Shown: positions 41,530-50,012 of the stretch, in pieces
Position numbering within the stretch: the stretch's first letter is position 1
How the letters are laid out: every line of letters begins with the position of its first letter
DNA from: Candidatus Methylomirabilota bacterium
GTDB taxonomy: Bacteria > Methylomirabilota > Methylomirabilia > Methylomirabilales > Methylomirabilaceae
NCBI GenBank assembly: GCA_003104975.1
Contig: PQAM01000004.1
Location: forward strand, 62,001-126,000
DNA: 64,000 nt
Reading direction: 5' to 3'
Position numbers and translations under genes: made by a program
The notes under the pieces: model-generated
Databases searched by the model: none
What the model was told of the DNA's origin: nothing
What the model saw: only the letters and a program-made list of their open reading frames with translations

Positions 41530-42791
41530 CGCCTGACCCCTTCGCGTTGGTACAAGACCTTACCCTCCACCATACTCAACATGACCAGATCATCCGATGC
41601 CTGATCCAGAAGTGAGCCGTAGGGGTCGGCATCATCGAGGCGTTCGACGGCCACGGCGGTGAGGTCCGCGCGCTTGCCTGGATCGAGCGACCCAATGACG
41701 TCAGCCATCCCGAGTGCGGCAGCCCCCCCTGACGTGGCCATGGTGATAAGCTGCTGCGCCGTGACCGCCTCGCCATACAAGCGGTGCGCGAATCGCATCT
41801 CATCCCAAAGGCTCAGCGTCTCGTTGCTGGCCAGTGAATCGGTCCCCAGGCCGACCCGCAATAATGCCCCAAGACATCGCGGCAGCGGTGCGGTTCCGAC
41901 CATAAGGTAGGCATTGCTCCGAGGGCAGACAGCCAGCGCCACGTCCCGCTGTTTCAGCAACCGAAGATCGGACATGCCCATATGAACCCCGTGCACCGCC
42001 AGCAGTCGGTCCGACAGCAGACCGGCCCGGTCGAGGAGCGCGAGCGGGCTTTCACCGCAGACTCGATGAGACGGGGAATGCCGCCCTGCAGCGGGCAGCA
42101 GCGTGGTGGCGATCGGTCCGAGCCCCAATCCGATGTAGGTCACCTCCTCGGGCGATTCCGCTACGTGAATGGTTGCCGGAAGGTGTTGTTGCCGCAGCAG
42201 TTCGGCACAACGCCGCAGAAGCGGCTCTGAGAGGCTGTATGGGGCATGAGGCGACAGGCCGACCGATAACTGCGTACCGCGCGCTCGGAGCTCAAGCGAC
42301 CGCATCGCCTTCTCGGCGGCATCGAGCCGCTCTGTGGCCTGGTCAGGATCGGGACCCAGGACCTCCTGATACACAATCCCACGAAGTCCGGCAGCCTTCA
42401 GGGGGGCGACGCTGCGACCGGACGCCGTAATATCGGCAACGCAGGTAACACCCGTTTGCAGCAGGGCCGTTGTCCCCTGATCAGCCGATGCGGTGAAGAA
42501 CGCATCATCCAACTCGGCGCGAAGACCGAGGAGGGCAACCGCCCACTCGGTGAACGATTGACCGAAAGGCAGGCAGCCGTGCAACCCGGTCAGTTCCAGG
42601 TGGGTGTGGGCATTGACCAGTCCGGGGAGGAGGACCGCATTCCCCAGGTCATCGTGAGGTTCCGTCGGATAATCCCTGATGAGGGCGGACGCCAGGCCTA
42701 TCGCACGGATCGCACCATCACGGATCAGGAGGCCGCCATCCACAATGGGAGGGCTTGAGATCGGCAGCAGGAGACGAGCGGTGAGGATCAC
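41526..42791 (-). CDS. mqnX: Aminodeoxyfutalosine deaminase-like amidohydrolase
   Basis: A 421-residue metal-dependent amidohydrolase. Zinc site NAHTHLELTGL, GLSPHAPYSLSEPLLRR, AVHGVHM and GLGTDSLASNETLSLWDEM. It is in the cytosine deaminase/TrzN branch. Overlap by 4 bp with mqnA supports deamination of 6-amino-6-deoxyfutalosine (MqnX) rather than a general deaminase. The function is inferred mainly from context. Confidence 0.85.
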   Translation of the reverse strand: MILTARLLLPISSPPIVDGGLLIRDGAIRAIGLASALIRDYPTEPHDDLGNAVLLPGLVNAHTHLELTGLHGCLPFGQSFTEWAVALLGLRAELDDAFFTASADQGTTALLQTGVTCVADITASGRSVAPLKAAGLRGIVYQEVLGPDPDQATERLDAAEKAMRSLELRARGTQLSVGLSPHAPYSLSEPLLRRCAELLRQQHLPATIHVAESPEEVTYIGLGLGPIATTLLPAAGRHSPSHRVCGESPLALLDRAGLLSDRLLAVHGVHMGMSDLRLLKQRDVALAVCPRSNAYLMVGTAPLPRCLGALLRVGLGTDSLASNETLSLWDEMRFAHRLYGEAVTAQQLITMATSGGAAALGMADVIGSLDPGKRADLTAVAVERLDDADPYGSLLDQASDDLVMLSMVEGKVLYQREGVRR

Positions 42792-42807
42792 GCTACGCCT
42801 TCAGGTA

Positions 42808-43419
42808 TCAGTGATCCGTTAACCGCGCAACGCCGTGCGGGTGCCGTCTGGCCGCCTCGGCCTGCTCAAGCTCAAGAGGGGTGTTGACGTTGACAAACCC
42901 GAGAAGATCGGGATCGACCGCCCTCAGGGCAGGCTCGTCGATGATCTTGACTTTGGCCTTCGGAAAGAATCGGGCGATCTTCAGTACCGATGCGTCGATG
43001 GACTCTTTGATAAGCGGGAGACACGACTTCGCGTAGACGGCGTGCAGCGGCTGCAGTTCGCCCTTCACGCGCGGCACCACGACATCCCATCCTTCGGCCT
43101 CGCGAACCAGGAGCTTGATCAGGTCGATATTCAGGAACGGCATGTCACAGGCAACAATAAAGCAGGCGGGATGGCTCGCGGTCGCAAGCCCCGTATAGAT
43201 CCCGCCGAGCGAGCCGGAGTCGGGAATCAGGTCGGGGACGACCTTGACACCGAGATAGGCGTAGCGCAGCGGGTCATTGGCAATGACCAGCACCTCAGGG
43301 AAGAGCGACCTGAGACACTCGACGGTCGCCTCGATCAGTCGCTTGCCACCGAATTCGATGAAGGCTTTGTTGACACCCATCCGCGAGGACTTACCGCCCG
43401 CCAGTACGATACCGGTCAC
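42808..43419 (-). CDS. mobA: Molybdenum cofactor guanylyltransferase
   Basis: A 203-residue enzyme attaching GMP to molybdopterin. N-terminal LAGGKSSRMGVNKAFIEFGGKRLIE (nucleotide-binding), IPDSGSLGGIYTGLATAS, VACDMPFLNIDLIKLL, ELQPLHAVYAKSCLP and the Asn-Thr ending FVNVNTPLELEQAE. Co-directional with rpoZ upstream (2 bp). It serves bis-MGD enzymes such as nitrate reductase or formate dehydrogenase, none of which is in the window. Confidence 0.92.
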   Translation of the reverse strand: MTGIVLAGGKSSRMGVNKAFIEFGGKRLIEATVECLRSLFPEVLVIANDPLRYAYLGVKVVPDLIPDSGSLGGIYTGLATASHPACFIVACDMPFLNIDLIKLLVREAEGWDVVVPRVKGELQPLHAVYAKSCLPLIKESIDASVLKIARFFPKAKVKIIDEPALRAVDPDLLGFVNVNTPLELEQAEAARRHPHGVARLTDH

Positions 43420-43421
43420 CG

Positions 43422-43865
43422 TCAGGCTTCATCCTCTACATCGTCCCCGGGCTCTTCCAGGGCATCGAGATCCGTGACCTCCAGTTTTTCGATCTCGTCG
43501 CCCGATTCTGCAAGCAACTCCACCGGGGTCTCCTCCAACTCGATCCCCTCCTTCTCCTCCTCTTCCTTTTCGACGAGCTCCTCCTCGCCGAGGGTATCCC
43601 CGACCGACAGACTTCGGAACCAGGTCGCCCCAGCCTCCGGGCCGACCAGTTCCACGGCCGCCGCTCCCTCTGCGGCCTTCATCTCGTAAGCCAGCTTCCC
43701 AGCGCCGATCTCCTCCATGGCGATATAGGTGGGCTTCATGCTCTTCGGCGCGATCAGGTACTCACCGCCGCGCATCAACTGCTTCGCGCGCTTAGCGGCG
43801 ATGATCACCAGACGATATTTACTGTCTACATGTGTCAGGAGTTGTTCCAATGGAAAGAGCGGCAT
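43422..43865 (-). CDS. rpoZ: RNA polymerase omega subunit with long acidic tail
   Basis: 147 residues from ATG 43865 (AGAGGA 9 bp upstream). Omega core: PLEQLLTHVDSKYRLVIIAAKRAKQLMRGG, TYIAMEEIGAGKLAYEM. The last about 55 residues are nearly all Glu/Asp (GEEELVEKEEEEKEG... DDVEDEA), well beyond the usual 70-90 residue omega. It sits after gmk in the classical yicC-remA-gmk-rpoZ order. Confidence 0.92.
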   Translation of the reverse strand: MPLFPLEQLLTHVDSKYRLVIIAAKRAKQLMRGGEYLIAPKSMKPTYIAMEEIGAGKLAYEMKAAEGAAAVELVGPEAGATWFRSLSVGDTLGEEELVEKEEEEKEGIELEETPVELLAESGDEIEKLEVTDLDALEEPGDDVEDEA

Positions 43866-43884
43866 GTCTGAATTCCTCTCCGCC

Positions 43885-44493
43885 TCAGTCGATTCCCGCA
43901 TCCAAAAAGGCGAGATGCACCCGGTCTCGTCGGGATCGTTCGGCAGTAATGATGCAGCAGAGCTGCTTGACGGCCTGTTCGAAAATATCGTTCACCACAA
44001 TATACTTGTAGTCACGGTAGTGATGCAGCTCCTCTCGGGCCATGGCCAGGCGCCGCCTGATCTCATCCTCCGAGTCGGTCCGACGTTGTCGGAGCCTCGT
44101 CTCCAGCAGATCCATGGCCGGGGGAACGACAAACACGAACACACCCGTCGGATAGTCCTGTCTGAGCTTCGCCGCCCCCTGCGTATCGATGTCCAGGATG
44201 ACGTCAAGGCCTTCCGCGAACTGCTTCTCCAACAGCGAACGACTGGTCCCATACAGGTGGTTATGGACGCACGCCCACTCCGCAAATTCGCCCGCCTCGA
44301 TCATTCTGCGGAAGGTCGGTTCGTCCACAAAGTGGTAGTCGCGCCCATCCTGCTCATCGGGCCGCGGCGCGCGGGTCGTATACGAGACGGAGTGAACCAG
44401 ACGGGACACCCGCCGTGCCGCCTCACGACACAGAGAGGTCTTCCCCGCCCCCGAGGGGGCCGATACGACCACCATCACCCGCTGCCGATTCAT
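43885..44493 (-). CDS. gmk: Guanylate kinase
   Basis: A 202-residue enzyme phosphorylating GMP/dGMP. P-loop [72 protein letters not shown] overlap with the remA stop. Confidence 0.96.
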   Translation of the reverse strand: MNRQRVMVVVSAPSGAGKTSLCREAARRVSRLVHSVSYTTRAPRPDEQDGRDYHFVDEPTFRRMIEAGEFAEWACVHNHLYGTSRSLLEKQFAEGLDVILDIDTQGAAKLRQDYPTGVFVFVVPPAMDLLETRLRQRRTDSEDEIRRRLAMAREELHHYRDYKYIVVNDIFEQAVKQLCCIITAERSRRDRVHLAFLDAGID

Positions 44494-44801
44494 TCCGCTT
44501 GCGTACCCCTCGCCTGCCGACCCGTCTGCGTACGGACACGCACAGGCAGGTCGGCCAGCGCATCGGCCCCGAAACGCTGGGCAATCGTTTCGGTCTGGAT
44601 GGCCGACAGGACGACATGGTCGCTGTCGGTGACGATGATAGATCGGGTCCGCCTGCCGTTGGTGGCGTCGACCAGCTTACCGGCCTGCTTGGCCTCGTCC
44701 TTCAGCCGCTTCATGGGGGCAGAGCCGGGATCAACGATGGCAATGACCCGCGCCATCGCTACCATGTTGCCGAACCCGACGTTCAGCAGTTGTGCAACCA
44801 C
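44490..44801 (-). CDS. remA: RemA/DUF370 DNA-binding regulator
   Basis: A 103-residue protein. [67 protein letters not shown] (in parts) is the RemA/DUF370 pattern. RemA forms oligomeric DNA-binding rings and activates matrix genes in Bacillus. Here it lies between yicC and gmk, the order common to many phyla, so its conserved role may be nucleotide-related. It overlaps gmk by 4 bp. Confidence 0.9.
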   Translation of the reverse strand: MVAQLLNVGFGNMVAMARVIAIVDPGSAPMKRLKDEAKQAGKLVDATNGRRTRSIIVTDSDHVVLSAIQTETIAQRFGADALADLPVRVRTQTGRQARGTQAE

Positions 44802-44816
44802 TGCGCGTGTCCCTTT

Positions 44817-45698
44817 CTACTCCACATTCTGGACCTGCTCGCGAAGCTGTTCCAGAATCCCTTTAAGGGTAACGACATCATGCGAGATTTGGATATCGTT
44901 CGCCTTGGCGCCGATGGTATTGACCTCCCGCTGCATTTCCTGCAAAAGAAACTCCATCCGACGGCCATGTGGACCCGGTTGCCGAATGAGCTCCCGACAT
45001 TGCTGGAGATGGCTCGCGACCCGCGTCGTCTCTTCCGCAATATCCGAACGCTCGGCCAGGATGGCGACCTCCTGTTCAAGTCGACCCGGATCGAGCGGTT
45101 TCCCATCCAGCAGGCGCTGGAGCCGAAGCTCCAGACGTGCCTTGTAGCCCTGCACCACCTCCGGCGCGCGGGCCGCAATTGGTCCCACGGTCGCTTCAAC
45201 CAGATCCAGGTGACCGAGCAGGGCGGCCTCGAGCGCCTCCCCCTCCTTCCGACGCATCTCGGCAAGGGCGTTCATCGCGCCCTCCAGCGCGGTCGCCACC
45301 GTCGGCCAGTCGCTGGCGGCCGTCCCAGGCTCCTCCCCATCCGTCTCAAACAGGTCGGATCGGGACAGCAACAGTTCCAACGTCACCGATCCCGCAAGAC
45401 CGAGCTCCGACTGAAGCGTCTTGACGGCATCCAGGTAGGCATGGGCCAGCGGGCGATTGAGGCGCAAAGCGCAGGGCTGCTCGTCCGTCGCCTCCTCAAG
45501 CACCGTGACGTCAAACCGCCCTCGCGCAAACCGCCCCTGGAGGCTCTTGAGAATCTGCAACTCCAGGGCGCCAAGTCGCTTCGGAAGCCGGGTGCGGGCC
45601 TCCAGATAACGATGATTGACCGACTGCAGTTCGCAGACGACGCGTTTGGACGCAATGACACATTCCCCTTGCCCAAACCCGGTCATACTGTTCAGCAT
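44817..45698 (-). CDS. yicC: YicC-family endoribonuclease
   Basis: A 293-residue protein from ATG 45698 (MLNSMTGFGQGE). N-terminal SVNHRYLEARTRLPKRL, middle low-conservation region, C-terminal AILAERSDIAEETTRVASHLQQCRELI, GRRMEFLLQEMQREVNTIGAKAND. YicC proteins are RNases (E. coli member acts on RyhB). First gene of the yicC-remA-gmk-rpoZ group. Confidence 0.93.
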   Translation of the reverse strand: MLNSMTGFGQGECVIASKRVVCELQSVNHRYLEARTRLPKRLGALELQILKSLQGRFARGRFDVTVLEEATDEQPCALRLNRPLAHAYLDAVKTLQSELGLAGSVTLELLLSRSDLFETDGEEPGTAASDWPTVATALEGAMNALAEMRRKEGEALEAALLGHLDLVEATVGPIAARAPEVVQGYKARLELRLQRLLDGKPLDPGRLEQEVAILAERSDIAEETTRVASHLQQCRELIRQPGPHGRRMEFLLQEMQREVNTIGAKANDIQISHDVVTLKGILEQLREQVQNVE

Positions 45699-45816
45699 CT
45701 CGTCATCGCCTCGGTAACACACGCATAAGGATTGCCACAACCAGGGTGGGTGGGCACGAAGCAGAACCGCACGGGGGTCTCCTATGTTGCTAATTTAGCT
45801 ATAACCGGCAGTTCTG

Positions 45817-46512
45817 TCAAATCAAATCCTCGCCCGAGATCGTTCGCCAGGGCGCAAACCATTCCCGTCCAGCCGTGATCGTCCCCACCCGGCCTTCGAC
45901 GCCGTCGGAGATGATCAGGAGTTCGTTGAACGCAAAAAGGGTGGGAAGTTCCGACTTATAGGTCTGGAGTTGCTGGTAGGCCGTCCAGATCGTCGCCTCC
46001 TCGTCGGCGGGATTCTTCAGCTCGACGATGGCCAGTGGGAGTCCGTTAACAAAGAGCACGATGTCAGGCCGGCGGGTATGCCGGTTCTCGCTAATCGTGA
46101 ACTGGTTCACCGCAAGCCAGTCGTTACCATCCGGATCATCGAAATCGATCAGCCGCGCCTGCGCGCCGGCAATCGACCCATCCGGCCGCCGGTACTCGAC
46201 GGTCACGCCATCGACGAGCAGCCGGTGAAGCGCGCGATTGCGCGCTTCGAGCGTCGGTCCTTCGAGCCGCGCGACCTTGCGAAAGGCGTCCTCAAGCGCC
46301 TCAGTAGGCAACTCCGGGTTGAGCCGCGCCAGCGCATCGCGCAGCCGTTGAGCCAGCATGACCTGAGAATAGCTTTCCCTCTCCCTTTGGGAGAGGGGCA
46401 GGGTGAGGGTCTCGCTGGGCGATATGTCCGGCCCGTGCGCGACCCGCCAGCCAATCGCCTCCAGCCACGCGAGGGCGGCCGATTCGACCTCAGATTCGGT
46501 CATGCCATCCAT
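45817..46512 (-). pseudogene. hsdR: Truncated type I restriction HsdR (N-terminal fragment)
   Basis: About 231 residues of the N-terminal nuclease part only: [49 protein letters not shown], the PD-(D/E)xK-like [21 protein letters not shown], and [27 protein letters not shown], then stop. The helicase and remaining about 700 residues are missing. Near residue 33-47 ([15 protein letters not shown]-like) a repeat (46376-46411) has replaced the usual linker. It is likely non-functional. Confidence 0.85.
46376..46411. repeat. CCCTCTCC...GAGAGGG palindrome inside hsdR'
   Basis: CCCTCTCCCTTTGGGAGAGGG followed by CAGGGTGAGGG; relative of the element at 22588-22690. It is in frame with the HsdR fragment. 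Confidence 0.75.
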
Positions 46513-46745
46513 ACGTTCTCCGGTTCGGGCGTGACGGCTCCGGGATTCTCGCGATCGAACACCCATCGCATCGGGTTATCGAGAATATATTGCCGAATAC
46601 GATGAAGGGATTCTTCGTCGCGGATCACGTGTTCGTAGTAGTTGCGCTGCCAAATACGGGTACCGGGGATACCGCTCAAAGCGTTGAGCTGTTTCGCCGA
46701 TTGATATTTGAAATAGGCTACCACGCGCCCCAACGACGGCCGGCG
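46500..46745 (-). pseudogene. C-terminal fragment of a REP-associated (RAYT, Y1) transposase
   Basis: [53 protein letters not shown] (in parts) is the C-terminal half of REP-associated tyrosine transposases (TnpA_REP). The HUH nuclease motif lies in the missing N-terminal half; no full copy was seen. It is in the same open frame as the HsdS remnant, joined by a palindromic repeat. Confidence 0.8.
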
Positions 46746-46753
46746 TAATGCCG

Positions 46754-46780
46754 GTAGGGGCGAGGTAACCTCGCCCCTAC
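46754..46780. repeat. Perfect 12-bp inverted GTAGGGGCGAGG repeat
   Basis: GTAGGGGCGAGG, centre TAA, then the exact complement. It forms the joint between the RAYT fragment and the hsdS remnant. Confidence 0.9.
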
Positions 46781-46784
46781 ATTT

Positions 46785-46930
<146 letters not shown>

Positions 46931-47139
46931 TGCCAAGGACTCCCTCACAAGGCCAACGTCTATGGGTTCGCCTGCGAGCCCGGCAGGCCGGTTTCAGAAG
47001 CGTTTAGCTACAATTCTACTGTTCCGGATAGTATCAACCCGGAATTCCTTATGTTGGGCGGAATTCTCCTGCCATTTCTTGAACTTGTCAATGACATTTC
47101 GCAGGACGCGGATGGAGGGGAAGGTCGCTCGCCGGGTGC
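46931..47139. other. Gap, about 210 bp, decayed restriction-locus DNA
   Basis: No frame with recognisable coding beyond a possible few decayed codons; likely a continuation of the degraded hsd locus. Confidence 0.5.
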
Positions 47140-48777
47140 TCAATCCGCGATTGAGCCGTCCTTTTCGGGCGTGGTAGTGGGGTCGCTGCCGTAGCCGCGC
47201 TCGACCAGGTGCTTCTCGATATGTTCTTTCGCAAAGCCGATGCGCTCCGCGACCTTGTGGGCGTGGCTGATCCGAGAGATCCCCTCGACCAGTCGATGGG
47301 TGGGGGCGCCATGGACGAACTCGGCCTGACGATACAGACCGACGTCTCGTTGTCGAAACTGGTCCGCCAGCTCGTAATTGTGGGTCACCAGGATCGTGTT
47401 GTTGCCGACCTGATAAAATCCACCGAGGATGGTATGGGAGATTTCCAATTTCTCCTGATAGGTCGTGCCTTCCGCCAGCTCATCCAGAATGACCAGGCTC
47501 TTGGGTGACGAGGCGAAAAAGATGGCCTTCGTGCGCTGCAACTCGGTCCCGAAGCGCCCCTCCCGGTCGGCCAGTGTATTGCTTTCTGGCGCCTGATAGA
47601 AGATCCGATCGGCCACCGAGAGCTGCGCAGATTCAGCCGGCACATAGCACCCAATCTGCGTCAGGAGTTGTATCTGGGCGAGCGTCTTGCAGAATGCGGT
47701 CTTACCGCCGCCGTTCGGGCCGGTCACAAACGTCAACCTTACGTCGTTCAGGTTGATATCGTTGGGCACGTAATCGGTATTGCCCTTCCCCAGGATCGGA
47801 TTCCTGACGGTCTTTAAAGTCAGCCTGTGTCGATCCGAATCAAGCAGCTCTGGTAGTACCATTGGGCTTCCAAAGGCGTTGGCATACCGGCTGAAGGATA
47901 GCAGTTCATCGATCTGCCCCAACGCCTCTAGCGCCTGCTGTACGTCGTGGGAGTCTCGATAGCCATCTCGCAAGGGGTAGATGATACTGTCCCGGTCAAA
48001 ACCGCCAACAATCGGTCCATACAGCATGAACGAGGGGAGCAGGAACACTAGGACGGCCGGCATCGCTGCTGGAGATATCCCGAGAGCAGTAGGGGCATAA
48101 TGTAGGAAAAGGCCTAATGCTATCACGAGCAGGACGATCAATCGTGGCTTGAAGAGGGTTGGTCGGAATTTGATGGCTGGGGTCAGCAGCCACTTTTCAG
48201 CCCTGGTTTTAATGGCCCGCTCCGTCAGGTAGGCAGGACCTTTCATCAAGGCATGCGATCGTGTGGAACCAAACGCCTTGAGTGTGTCCAATCGGGCGCG
48301 CAGATAGGAGCTTTCCGGGGTCGGCAGGCTGTGAGCGCCCTTGACGAGACCGAGCATCAGTTCCGTCCCTTGCCGGTACGTCTTATGCCCATAGCCACCT
48401 GTATCCATCTTACCTTTAGGGTCGCCGAAGGTACCGACGAAGTTCCCGAACATGAGCCGATAAAATTCCGCTTCATGGTTCGCCGCATGCTCCACCAGTG
48501 CTTCGACGCGTGCCCTCAGATCGGCGTTGGAGTCCAGCTCTTTAAGCGCCTCCTGCTTGGCCCTGATAGTCTCGATCGAATTCAACGGGTGGGCCAGCGA
48601 GCGGTAGAGTGTCGCCTGCCCGGTAATGGTGCTGGCGTGATTGACCGCGTCAAAGAGTCGATCCACCTCGATGGTATTAAACGTGCTCTCATCGAGGACG
48701 CCTTCCCCTGTCGCCGCCGCTTTCGCCGAGCGAACGGATAATTCCTTGCCGACCGCTGTTAGAAGTGGTTCATGCAT
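47140..48777 (-). CDS. Membrane-anchored MutS-like ATPase
   Basis: A 545-residue MutS-family ATPase. The N-terminal half has a MutS core/lever-like helical region (SLAHPLNSIETIRAKQEALKEL); two hydrophobic segments lie near 200-245 (LIVLLVIALGLFLHYAPTAL, PAVLVFLLPSFMLYG), so it is probably membrane-bound. C-terminal ATPase: Walker A TGPNGGGKTAF, then SAQLSVADRIFYQAPESNTL, Walker B LVILDELAEGTTYQEKLEISH and ILVTHNYELA. No mismatch-binding Phe-x-Glu domain was seen. It is not MutS or MutS2 of the repair type; the substrate is unknown. Confidence 0.85.
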   Translation of the reverse strand: MHEPLLTAVGKELSVRSAKAAATGEGVLDESTFNTIEVDRLFDAVNHASTITGQATLYRSLAHPLNSIETIRAKQEALKELDSNADLRARVEALVEHAANHEAEFYRLMFGNFVGTFGDPKGKMDTGGYGHKTYRQGTELMLGLVKGAHSLPTPESSYLRARLDTLKAFGSTRSHALMKGPAYLTERAIKTRAEKWLLTPAIKFRPTLFKPRLIVLLVIALGLFLHYAPTALGISPAAMPAVLVFLLPSFMLYGPIVGGFDRDSIIYPLRDGYRDSHDVQQALEALGQIDELLSFSRYANAFGSPMVLPELLDSDRHRLTLKTVRNPILGKGNTDYVPNDINLNDVRLTFVTGPNGGGKTAFCKTLAQIQLLTQIGCYVPAESAQLSVADRIFYQAPESNTLADREGRFGTELQRTKAIFFASSPKSLVILDELAEGTTYQEKLEISHTILGGFYQVGNNTILVTHNYELADQFRQRDVGLYRQAEFVHGAPTHRLVEGISRISHAHKVAERIGFAKEHIEKHLVERGYGSDPTTTPEKDGSIAD

Positions 48778-48789
48778 TCTGTTGCCTCG

Positions 48790-49650
48790 CTAGGAAAATA
48801 CGACGGTCTTATTGCCGTACACCAGCACCTTATCCTCCAGGTGCCAGGTGACGGCCCGCGTCAGGACCATCCGCTCCACGTGTCGGCCGATCCGCTTGAG
48901 GTCCTCCACGCTGTGACGATGATCCACCCGCTCCACGTCCTGCTCGATGATCGGCCCGGCATCCAACGCCTCGGTGGCGTAATGCGCCGTGGCGCCGATC
49001 AATTTGACCCCGCGGGCATGGGCCTGCGTATAGGGATCCGCCCCGACAAAGGCCGGTAAAAAGCTGTGGTGGATGTTGATGATCCGGTTGGGAAACCGGC
49101 TAATGAAGGTCGGCGAGAGGATCCGCATATACCGGGCCATGACGATCAGGTCAACCTTACTTTCGACCAGTTGAATCTGTGCGGCCTCGGCCTGCTTTTG
49201 GCGCTCACGGGTCACCGCAATATGGTGAAAAGGAATGCCGTAGCCCTCGACAAGTCCGCGCAGGTCGGTGTGATTGCTCACCACCATGGCGATGTCTGCA
49301 GCCATATCGCCGGCCCTCCACCGCCAAAGTAGCTCCAACAGGCAATGTTCCTCCTTCGACACAAAGATGGCCATCGGCTTAACGCGAGCGGCATGCTCCA
49401 GCCTCCAATCCATCCGGAACCGGCTGGCGACCGGCTCAACGGCCCTTTCCAGCTCAGCGCGATGGCCGTCCAGTTCTGGGAGGTCGAACTCGATCCGCAT
49501 GAAGAAGACGCCTCCCTCCGGGTCGGTGGTATGCTGATCCGAGTGCACAATATTGGCGCCCTGTTCAAACAGGCACTGCGAGACGGCCGCCACGATGCCT
49601 GAACGGTCTGGACATGAGATCAACAGGCGAGCACGATCGTTTAACGTCAT
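48790..49650 (-). CDS. purU: Formyltetrahydrofolate deformylase
   Basis: Hydrolyses 10-formyl-THF to THF and formate. 286 residues from ATG 49650 (GGAGGAGCGGTC upstream). An N-terminal ACT domain (RARLLISCPDRSGIVAAVSQCLFEQGANIV) is followed by the formyltransferase-like domain: MARYMRILSPTFISRFPNRIINIHHSFLPAF (catalytic His in IHHSFLPAF), GATAHYATEALDAGPIIEQD. The frame extends to 49752 but that leader is non-homologous. In methylotrophs and C1-using bacteria it can be a key formate source. Its leader RNA is structured (see 49768-49900). Confidence 0.94.
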   Translation of the reverse strand: MTLNDRARLLISCPDRSGIVAAVSQCLFEQGANIVHSDQHTTDPEGGVFFMRIEFDLPELDGHRAELERAVEPVASRFRMDWRLEHAARVKPMAIFVSKEEHCLLELLWRWRAGDMAADIAMVVSNHTDLRGLVEGYGIPFHHIAVTRERQKQAEAAQIQLVESKVDLIVMARYMRILSPTFISRFPNRIINIHHSFLPAFVGADPYTQAHARGVKLIGATAHYATEALDAGPIIEQDVERVDHRHSVEDLKRIGRHVERMVLTRAVTWHLEDKVLVYGNKTVVFS

Positions 49651-49767
49651 GACCGCTCCTCCATTCAGAACCACTCTAAAAAAGCGTAGTCCGAATGCGG
49701 GGATAACGCAAGCTGAATGACAAGGGACCTCCTTGAAGCGGTTATCTGACACAGTGAGCGTACAGCG

Positions 49768-49833
49768 CTACATTGTCAGGATGGGATCACCTGAGAAGCG
49801 GCGAAAGCGTGAGGGAGCAGAGTTATCAGACAT
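49768..49833 (-). CDS. 21-residue leader ORF before purU (candidate)
   Basis: ATG at 49833 with an exceptional AAGGAGGGAGG site 7 bp upstream; encodes MSDNSAPSRFRRFSGDPIL..., then TAG. The site itself forms the 3' arm of a hairpin whose 5' arm is CCTCCCTCC. The frame immediately before purU also starts MSDN (MSDNRFKEV). The peptide is basic and Ser-rich. Expression is only inferred. Confidence 0.4.
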   Translation of the reverse strand: MSDNSAPSRFRRFSGDPILTM

Positions 49834-49837
49834 AGGT

Positions 49838-49897
49838 AACCTCCCTCCTTGGCAGGAGTCCAGCTCGTTCACGCACCCAGGAGGGAGGTTACCCGTA
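49838..49897 (-). promoter_or_regulatory. Hairpin sequestering a strong Shine-Dalgarno site
   Basis: GGTAACCTCCCTCC and its inverted copy GGAGGGAGGTTACC flank about 30 bp; 14-bp perfect stem. The 3' arm on the minus strand is the ribosome-binding site of the 21-codon ORF. Might be an RNA thermometer or ligand switch, or a mobile palindrome. Confidence 0.5.
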
Positions 49898-50012
49898 CTG
49901 CACCAAATCGGAGAACAGATCATCCGCCAGCGCCTGAGCTGGCTTCGAAAGGCCAGAGCACTCGACGCAGTGACTTCGGCTGAGTCTGGCCGGACCGCGC
50001 GACGACCGACCA

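Larger units (their letters stand above)
49651..50012. other. purU leader region, 362 bp
   Basis: Contains a strong hairpin with 30-base loop that sequesters a ribosome-binding site (49838-49897), a 21-codon ORF (49768-49833), and a second AAGGAGG 90 bp before purU. No protein gene of size. Confidence 0.6.
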
